A stretch of DNA of 36,911 nt from NCBI RefSeq assembly GCF_001043955.1, contig NZ_LABZ01000067.1, positions 1-36,911 of the forward strand, written 5' to 3'. The notes beneath the pieces were generated by a model. The model was not told the DNA's origin. It did not search any database and saw only the letters and a list, made by a program, of their open reading frames with translations. Positions 32,170 through 36,911 of the stretch are shown here, one piece after another. Position numbers and translations under genes: made by a program. The stretch comes from Methylobacterium tarhaniae (GTDB lineage: Bacteria; Pseudomonadota; Alphaproteobacteria; Rhizobiales; Beijerinckiaceae). How positions within the stretch are numbered: position 1 is the stretch's first letter; the number at the start of each line of letters is the position of its first letter.

Positions 32170-32784
32170 GGCTGTGCCGATCACCGGCGCGCCCGCATTG
32201 CGAGCTGCCGAGACTTCAACCGACGAGCCGATCGCCGGTGCAGCACAAGGGCAACCGGTAGACAGGCAAGGATGAGCGCCGCGGCTTGGACCACATGGAC
32301 AGTAGCAATCACTGCGCCACGCCGTAGCGCGCTGCGCGCTCAAGAGCTTCCGGAAAGTCGATTTGGACGCCTTCGGTCAGCACGTGAAGCCCCGCCCTCC
32401 ATCCGCTCGGCTGCGAGCGCCAGCACCCGGTCGGGGCGGCCTGTCCTACCTCTCTGAAGCCATCAGCCCTGCGAGAGTTTGACGAACCGTTGCCGTTCGT
32501 GCCGAATGGGAACTTGGGCGGCCCGCATCCCGCGAGTCGCTGAGGAGACCACCGCCGCCGCAGTGAGACCCTAGAACGCCAAACGGCCCCACTCCTTGCC
32601 GGGAGGGGGCCGTGACGCCGCCGAAGCGGGCATATCGGGTAACTCGCACCCCCGATATCGCCAGAGCACCCCTCGGGTGTCAAGCTAGAACGCAAGTTCC
32701 GGCAACGGTGGAGGCATGCCTAGTGAACGGAGCGCTTGCCGGCGCCTCCGATCGAACTGCCGCGGCCCGAGAGGGCCGGGACTG
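32170..32784. other. Gene-free leader region before the replication-type gene
   Basis: Most of this stretch has no usable frame. The final 215 bp hold the structured element listed at 32571-32693. Short direct copies of CCGATC[AG]CCGG occur near 32178 and 32229. Confidence 0.5.
32571..32693 (+). ncRNA. Structured leader or small RNA candidate
   Basis: Three hairpins follow one another: ACGGCCCC/GGGGCCGT with inner CTCC/GGAG (32583-32613), ATATCGGG/CCCGATAT (32632-32658) and CACCC/GGGTG (32667-32679). The block is bracketed by exact direct repeats of CTAGAACGC (32571 and 32685). It ends about 90 bp before the start of the winged-helix gene. No T-run follows. It could be a copy-control RNA, leader or binding-site array. 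Confidence 0.4.
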
Positions 32785-33537
32785 ATGTTTGCTGACGAGA
32801 TCCGGGCAGCCGTGATGGCGGCGCCCCGTGTGAAGCTGCCCGAGGTGGCGGCGGTGCTCTGGCGCGCCTATGGCGCCGGCCATGTGAGCGAGGCGGAGGC
32901 CGAGGAGCTGTCCGCGCTCATCGAGACCAGAAAGGTCGTGCCGACCGCGCCCGTGGCTGCTGCGGCTCTCAGGACGGACGTGGGCAGCCGGCCGAAGACG
33001 GATGCGAGCCTCGAGCGTCGGCGCCGCTGGGCGGCCTCAGGTCGGCTTCCGCCGGCCCTGGCGGCGCGGTTCACGCCCGGTGAGATTGCGGTGCTCGCAG
33101 TCGTAGCGGCCGAAGCCTGCCGGCGCGGGGACTGCCGGCTGGCTGTCGGCCATCTCGCGGCGGTCGCGGGCGTGTCCGAGACCCTGGTGCGTAACGCGCT
33201 ACGCGAGGCGCGGGCGCTCGACCTTGTCACGATCGAGGAGCGGCGGGTGACGGCTTGGCGCAACGACACCAACGTGGTGCGGATCGTCTCGGCCGAATGG
33301 AGCGGCTGGCTGAAGCTCGCCAAGGGCCGGCCTGGGGCGGCTCCGGCTCCTCGCGGATCTGCCTCATTGAGGAACGGTCGTGTGGTATCAGGTGAGGGTC
33401 GAGGGGGTGGGTGCAAGTCTGCGAACCCCACGCCTACTGTTAGTGATAACCCTGTGAATCCAGCCCATCGGAACCCAGGAAAAGCTGCCGAAGGGCAGGG
33501 TCGCAGGCCAGGCAGAGCCTCGTCCTGGCGGGGTTAA
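32785..33537 (+). CDS. Winged-helix DNA-binding protein, plasmid/ICE replication-associated type
   Basis: A 250-residue protein. The N-terminal MFADEIRAAVMAAPRVKLPE and AVLWRAYGAGHVSEAEAEEL form a helical module. The central FTPGEIAVLAVVAAEACRRG then CRLAVGHLAAVAGVSETLVR and NALREARALDLVTIEERRVT is a clear winged helix (turn AAVAGVSETLVRNALREA, wing IEERRVTAWRNDTNVV). The Gly/Ser/Pro-rich C-terminus is disordered. Proteins of this layout are frequent beside relaxase genes in Rhizobiales mobile elements; a replication or transfer regulator is likely. The start is chosen with GAGAGG about 10 nt upstream. Confidence 0.75.
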   Translation: MFADEIRAAVMAAPRVKLPEVAAVLWRAYGAGHVSEAEAEELSALIETRKVVPTAPVAAAALRTDVGSRPKTDASLERRRRWAASGRLPPALAARFTPGEIAVLAVVAAEACRRGDCRLAVGHLAAVAGVSETLVRNALREARALDLVTIEERRVTAWRNDTNVVRIVSAEWSGWLKLAKGRPGAAPAPRGSASLRNGRVVSGEGRGGGCKSANPTPTVSDNPVNPAHRNPGKAAEGQGRRPGRASSWRG

Positions 33538-33770
33538 GATTCGCACCAATGGGTCCGATACAGGCGCCAGGGCATGCACCATCAGCATGCGGGTCGTAGG
33601 CGGCGTTCGTTCAACCGGACGGGCTGCTTTCTCGCGCGCGCAGTCACGCTATCGCACCATCATGGCTGACTTAAGTGCTGGGCTTTGGAGCCTAAGAATC
33701 CGCTCGGAATCGGTAGCTCACCTCCGAGGAGGGATGATGCTGTCCTGAACCACGAATCCGCCGCGGCGGC

Positions 33771-34694
33771 TCATGATTCTGGCCGGTTCGCACCCGCGCT
33801 TTCGAGCCGTTCGGTGCAGATCGCTGCAACGCATCGCTGCAAGGCGCTCACCCGCTCGACAAGCCAAGCCAACTCCTCGCCGGTGATCTCGTAGTGCGGG
33901 GAGTACCGCGCATCGACGTAGGCGCGGTTGAGGAGGGCAAAGCAGCGCCGAGCGAATTTCGTGTCGTGCGGCCAGACCGGGATCAGCCGGGAATCGACGC
34001 TCTCGGCCTGTGACCGTAGCTTGGTCAGGCGGTGGAGCTTCGGGCTGTAAAGCGTCAGGACCAGCAGGACACAGTGGTACAGGCTCTCCGTCACCTGATG
34101 CAGGAGGAACGCGGCCTGCCGATAGTGACCGTCAGCGATGGTGCGGGTTGCCAGACCGAAGAAAACGTCTGCGTTGGGCAGCCATTGATCAAAGTGCCGC
34201 TGCGCCTCGGCCCGGACCGCTTCGGGGGTGAGAGGTTGGGGTGAGGCAAGGGGAAAACCCGGTGCCTCGTGCAGCACGATGCCATCCCGGGCGATGTCGA
34301 CGAAGAACGGACGGCCCTGCGCCAGCTGGTCGTTCACATCCTGATAGGCGTGCACGATCACGTTCACCGGCGTCGCCAGACGACCGCCCAGGCTCAGCTC
34401 CTGAAGCAGGCGCTCCTCGGCCTTCTCCCACGCCTCATACTGGTCGGTGAAGCGCGCGTCGTTGACGACCACCAGCAGGTCGTAATCCGACAGGTAGCCG
34501 CTCCCCCGATCCTCGACCCAGTCGCCGCGCGCATAGGACCCGAACAGCATCAGCTTGAGGATGCGGCCGCGCCGGGCCTTGTCCGACAGCTTGGTCTTCT
34601 GTGCGTCCTCGAATTCCTCGAACAGGATCCGCACCGCGTGCTGCAGCTCGCGGCGTTTGCGGTCGGGCAGGTGGGCGAGCCGTTCGGTGTCCAT
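33771..34694 (-). CDS. Fused MNT-HEPN protein
   Basis: A 307-residue protein joining a minimal nucleotidyltransferase to a HEPN domain. The MNT part has LMLFGSYARGDW (GSYARG 52-57) and SDYDLLVVV (69-77), the GSx10DxD-type active site. The HEPN half contains the helical AAFLLHQVTESLYHCVLLVL and NRAYVDARYSPHYEIT; a strict Rx4-6H RNase motif is not obvious. Separate HepT/MntA pairs are toxin-antitoxin systems in which MNT adenylylates the HEPN toxin; a single-chain version may regulate itself in cis. The start is taken at the internal ATG (AGGA 5 nt upstream; MDTERLAHLPDRKRREL looks like the family start) rather than 11 codons upstream. Confidence 0.88.
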   Translation of the reverse strand: MDTERLAHLPDRKRRELQHAVRILFEEFEDAQKTKLSDKARRGRILKLMLFGSYARGDWVEDRGSGYLSDYDLLVVVNDARFTDQYEAWEKAEERLLQELSLGGRLATPVNVIVHAYQDVNDQLAQGRPFFVDIARDGIVLHEAPGFPLASPQPLTPEAVRAEAQRHFDQWLPNADVFFGLATRTIADGHYRQAAFLLHQVTESLYHCVLLVLTLYSPKLHRLTKLRSQAESVDSRLIPVWPHDTKFARRCFALLNRAYVDARYSPHYEITGEELAWLVERVSALQRCVAAICTERLESAGANRPES

Positions 34695-34930
34695 CGCATC
34701 CTGACCGTTCAGTGCGGTCCCTTCCATCCTGCCGGATTGGGCCCGGTTCGACCCGGCGCCATCATCGGGTTCTCGTCAAAGGCGAGGCCGGCGAACCCCG
34801 CTCCGGAAAGCTGCGCCGCCTGCGTTCGACCTATCCATCGGCGCGGCCCTTTCCCGTACCACGGGCCCGGCGCTGGAGCAGAGATCGGACCCGAGCACGC
34901 TCCACCCTTCTCCCGGCATCGCGCGCATCA

Positions 34931-35206
34931 TCAGGCCCGATCCGCCGGCTTAGCCGGGCTCCATTCGGCGAACGCGATCTTGTCCTGGGCTCGCTGAATG
35001 CGGGTCATCAGCTCGTCGAGCGCTTCGGCAAAGCGGCGTTCCTTGCCGGCCGCCTCGAGGAGCAATCCGCCCAGAATGATCTTGCGGCGAGTGTCGCGCT
35101 TCCTCTCCTCCTGGGCCGCCCGCGCGTCGAGCTGCTGCAGCCGGTGGTGGAGCTGCGCGAGCCGGGTGCGGGTGGCCTCGGCGGAGGCGGCCTGGGGCGC
35201 CGGCAT
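34931..35206 (-). CDS. traD: TraD-like conjugal transfer protein (Ti type)
   Basis: A 91-residue helical protein. The block ARAAQEERKRDTRRKIILGG followed by LLLEAAGKERRF matches the small TraD proteins (KRDTRRKIILGG-type) of Ti-plasmid-like transfer regions, which are unrelated to the large TraD coupling ATPase. It is divergent from traA, with the oriT between them, the same arrangement as in Ti-type Dtr regions. TraC and TraG are not visible to its left; that side carries the MNT-HEPN gene instead, so the transfer region is reduced or rearranged. Confidence 0.8.
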   Translation of the reverse strand: MPAPQAASAEATRTRLAQLHHRLQQLDARAAQEERKRDTRRKIILGGLLLEAAGKERRFAEALDELMTRIQRAQDKIAFAEWSPAKPADRA

Positions 35207-35278
35207 GCGGATCGGTCTCCTGACGAACGGTCACGCTCCTTGCGGTGATATCAGGCACCGACTACCCTGGAAAGGAGT

Positions 35279-35312
35279 GGAAGGGCGCACTTTAGCATTG
35301 CTATCGCAATGC
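35279..35312 (-). other. oriT: oriT with MOBQ/RSF1010-like nic site
   Basis: On the reverse strand a perfect inverted repeat GCATTGC-GATA-GCAATGC is followed directly by TAAAGTGCG/CCCTTCC. The core (A/T)AAGTGCG/CCCT is the nick region of RSF1010-type and Ti-type oriTs, and the hairpin-then-core order is the RSF1010 order. The predicted nick is between + positions 35286 and 35285 on the reverse strand. It lies in the divergent traD-traA gap. Confidence 0.8.
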
Positions 35313-35365
35313 AAGCGCTAACCCGGTCTCCTCTTGCGGCAGGAACGGCCGGGAACGCAGCCGAC

Positions 35366-36911
35366 GTGGCGATCTACCACCTCAGCATCAAGGCCGTCTC
35401 CCGCGCCGGTGGGCGCAGCGCCACCGCGGCTGCCGCGTACCGCGCTGCCTGCCTCATCGCCGACGAGCGCACCGGCGTGATCCACGACTACCAGCGCCGC
35501 AGCGGGGTCGCGGCGAGCTTCATCGTGGCGCCGGATGGAGCGGCCTGGGCGCAGGATCGCGCCAGGCTCTGGAACGCCGTCGAGGCGGCCGAGCGGCGCA
35601 AGGACGCCAAGGTCGCCCGCGAGTACCAGGTCGCCCTGCCGCACGAGCTGACCCCCGAGGAGCGCGTCGGCCTCGTCCGTGACTTCGCCGAGCGGCTATG
35701 TGCCCGCTACGGCGTGGCGGCGGACGTCGCCATTCACGCGCCCGGCCGCGAGGGCGACGAGCGCAACTGGCACGCCCACATCCTGACCACGACGCGGGCC
35801 GTCACCCCCGACGGGCTTGGGGCCAAGACCCGGGTTCTCGACGTCGCCACGACGGCGCGGGGCGAGGTCGAGGCGCTGCGGGCGATCTGGGAGGAACGCG
35901 CCAACGAGCACCTGGCCCAGGCCGGTCATGCGGTCGCGATCGACCGGCGCTCACACCTCGATCGCGGGATCGAACTCGCCCCGACCGAGCATGTCGGGGT
36001 GCATGCGAGCCAGATGCAACGGCGCGGCAAACTAGGGGTCGATCGGGTGGCCTTGGACGCCGAGACCGCGGCCCGGAACGCCGACCTGATCGCGCGCCGG
36101 CCGGAGGAGGTTCTGCGGATCCTCACCGATGAAAAGGCGGTGTTCAGCCGCCAGGACGTCGCCCGCGCGCTGCACCGCTACGGCGTCGACGAGCCCGAGG
36201 CCTTCCAGGCCGTGCTCGCCCGGGTGATGGCGGCGGACGCGCTGGTGACGCTGCCGGGCGGCGAGCGGAATGCGGACGAACGCTTCACCACGACGGCGAT
36301 GCTGGCGATCGAAACCGGCATGGCCGAGAGCGCCGATCGGCTGCTCGCCGACCGGCGCTATTCGGTCGGAATGGGATCGGTCGAGGCGGCGCTTTCGCGC
36401 CGTCCGGAGCTGGCGGACGAGCAGCGCGCGGCGGTGCGCCACGTCACCGGACCGGAGCGGATCGCCAGCGTGATCGGGCTCGCCGGCGCGGGCAAATCCA
36501 CCATGCTCGGGACGGCACGCGAGGCCTGGGAAGCGGCTGGATACCGGGTGCACGGGGCGGCGCTCGCCGGCAAGGCGGCGGAGGGTCTGGAGGCCTCCTC
36601 GGGCATCCCGAGCCGCACCCTGGCGTCCTGGCAATTGGCCTGGACCAACGAGCGCCATCCGCTCGGAACGGGCGACATCCTGGTGATCGACGAGGCCGGG
36701 ATGGTGTCCTCGCGCCAGCTCGCGCAGTTCGTCCAGACGGTCGAGCGCTCGGGCGCCAAGCTGGTGCTGGTGGGCGATCCCGAGCAGCTGCAGCCGATCG
36801 GGCCCGGCGCCGGGTTCCGGGTCTTGTCGGAGCGCACCGGCTTCCTGGAACTCGAGGCGATCCGGCGCCAGCGCACGGCCTGGCAGCGGCAGGCGAGCGT
36901 GGCCCTGGGCA
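35366..36911 (+). CDS. traA: TraA relaxase/helicase (MOBQ), 5' part, runs off the window
   Basis: The first 515 codons of a Ti-type conjugative relaxase. The N-terminus IYHLSIKAVSRAGGRSATAA is the MobA/MobL start, with the relaxase metal-binding motif NWHAHILTTTR (HAH at 136-138). After residue about 370 a RecD-like helicase begins: GLAGAGKST (Walker A) and ILVIDEAGMVSS (Walker B), then LVLVGDPEQLQPIGPGAGFR. The protein nicks oriT and unwinds the transferred strand. The start is taken at GTG because relaxases of this family begin (M)AIYHLS; an ATG 19 codons upstream overlaps the oriT. The gene continues beyond the window. Confidence 0.95.
   Translation, partial: MAIYHLSIKAVSRAGGRSATAAAAYRAACLIADERTGVIHDYQRRSGVAASFIVAPDGAAWAQDRARLWNAVEAAERRKDAKVAREYQVALPHELTPEERVGLVRDFAERLCARYGVAADVAIHAPGREGDERNWHAHILTTTRAVTPDGLGAKTRVLDVATTARGEVEALRAIWEERANEHLAQAGHAVAIDRRSHLDRGIELAPTEHVGVHASQMQRRGKLGVDRVALDAETAARNADLIARRPEEVLRILTDEKAVFSRQDVARALHRYGVDEPEAFQAVLARVMAADALVTLPGGERNADERFTTTAMLAIETGMAESADRLLADRRYSVGMGSVEAALSRRPELADEQRAAVRHVTGPERIASVIGLAGAGKSTMLGTAREAWEAAGYRVHGAALAGKAAEGLEASSGIPSRTLASWQLAWTNERHPLGTGDILVIDEAGMVSSRQLAQFVQTVERSGAKLVLVGDPEQLQPIGPGAGFRVLSERTGFLELEAIRRQRTAWQRQASVALG

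Overview
The window reads as an alphaproteobacterial chromosome, most likely Methylobacterium/Methylorubrum or a close Rhizobiales relative. This is inferred from the high GC, a Suv3-type RNA helicase, a MucR/Ros regulator, Ti-type TraA/TraD transfer genes and the style of the many small proteins. No database search was possible.

Layout. Positions 1-692 hold the end of an rRNA operon (3' end of 23S, 5S, initiator tRNA-Met). Core-like genes follow: a small Gly/Ser/Pro-rich protein, a Suv3-like helicase and an hflX gene broken by an apparent one-base frameshift. From about 6.6 to 13.0 kb, two inverted copies of a roughly 350-bp dispersed repeat bracket a 6-kb segment with a voltage-gated-type K+ channel, NhaA, a methyl-accepting chemotaxis protein and small proteins. 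Positions 14.2-18.0 kb form a compact three-gene sugar operon (SMP-30 lactonase, GH15 glucoamylase/trehalase-like enzyme, LLM flavin oxidoreductase).

From 18 to 23 kb the DNA is a graveyard of transfer: AT-rich orphan genes, an HNH gene and a decayed HNH remnant, an MCP remnant, a recombinase tail, an intact serine recombinase and copies of a dispersed repeat. From 22.87 to 27.15 kb three same-orientation copies of a short palindrome (TGTCGGRAAACAC...) divide the DNA into two cassette-like units. One holds a lone membrane protein. The other holds a two-gene module: an AAA/Orc-like ATPase and a coiled-coil protein with a C-terminal Mrr-type nuclease domain. That module is the best candidate here for an undescribed defence system.

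From 27.2 kb to the end the gene content is plasmid- or ICE-like: a MucR variant lacking the zinc-finger cysteines, ParA plus a small ribbon-helix-helix-like partner, ParDE, a family of TATCTGATAGCTA repeats at the edges of these modules, a winged-helix replication-type protein, a fused MNT-HEPN protein, TraD, a recognisable MOBQ/RSF1010-like oriT and the first 515 codons of a TraA relaxase/helicase. How the parts may work together: the par and parDE modules would stabilise the element, oriT/TraA would move it, and the ATPase-nuclease pair would be defence cargo.
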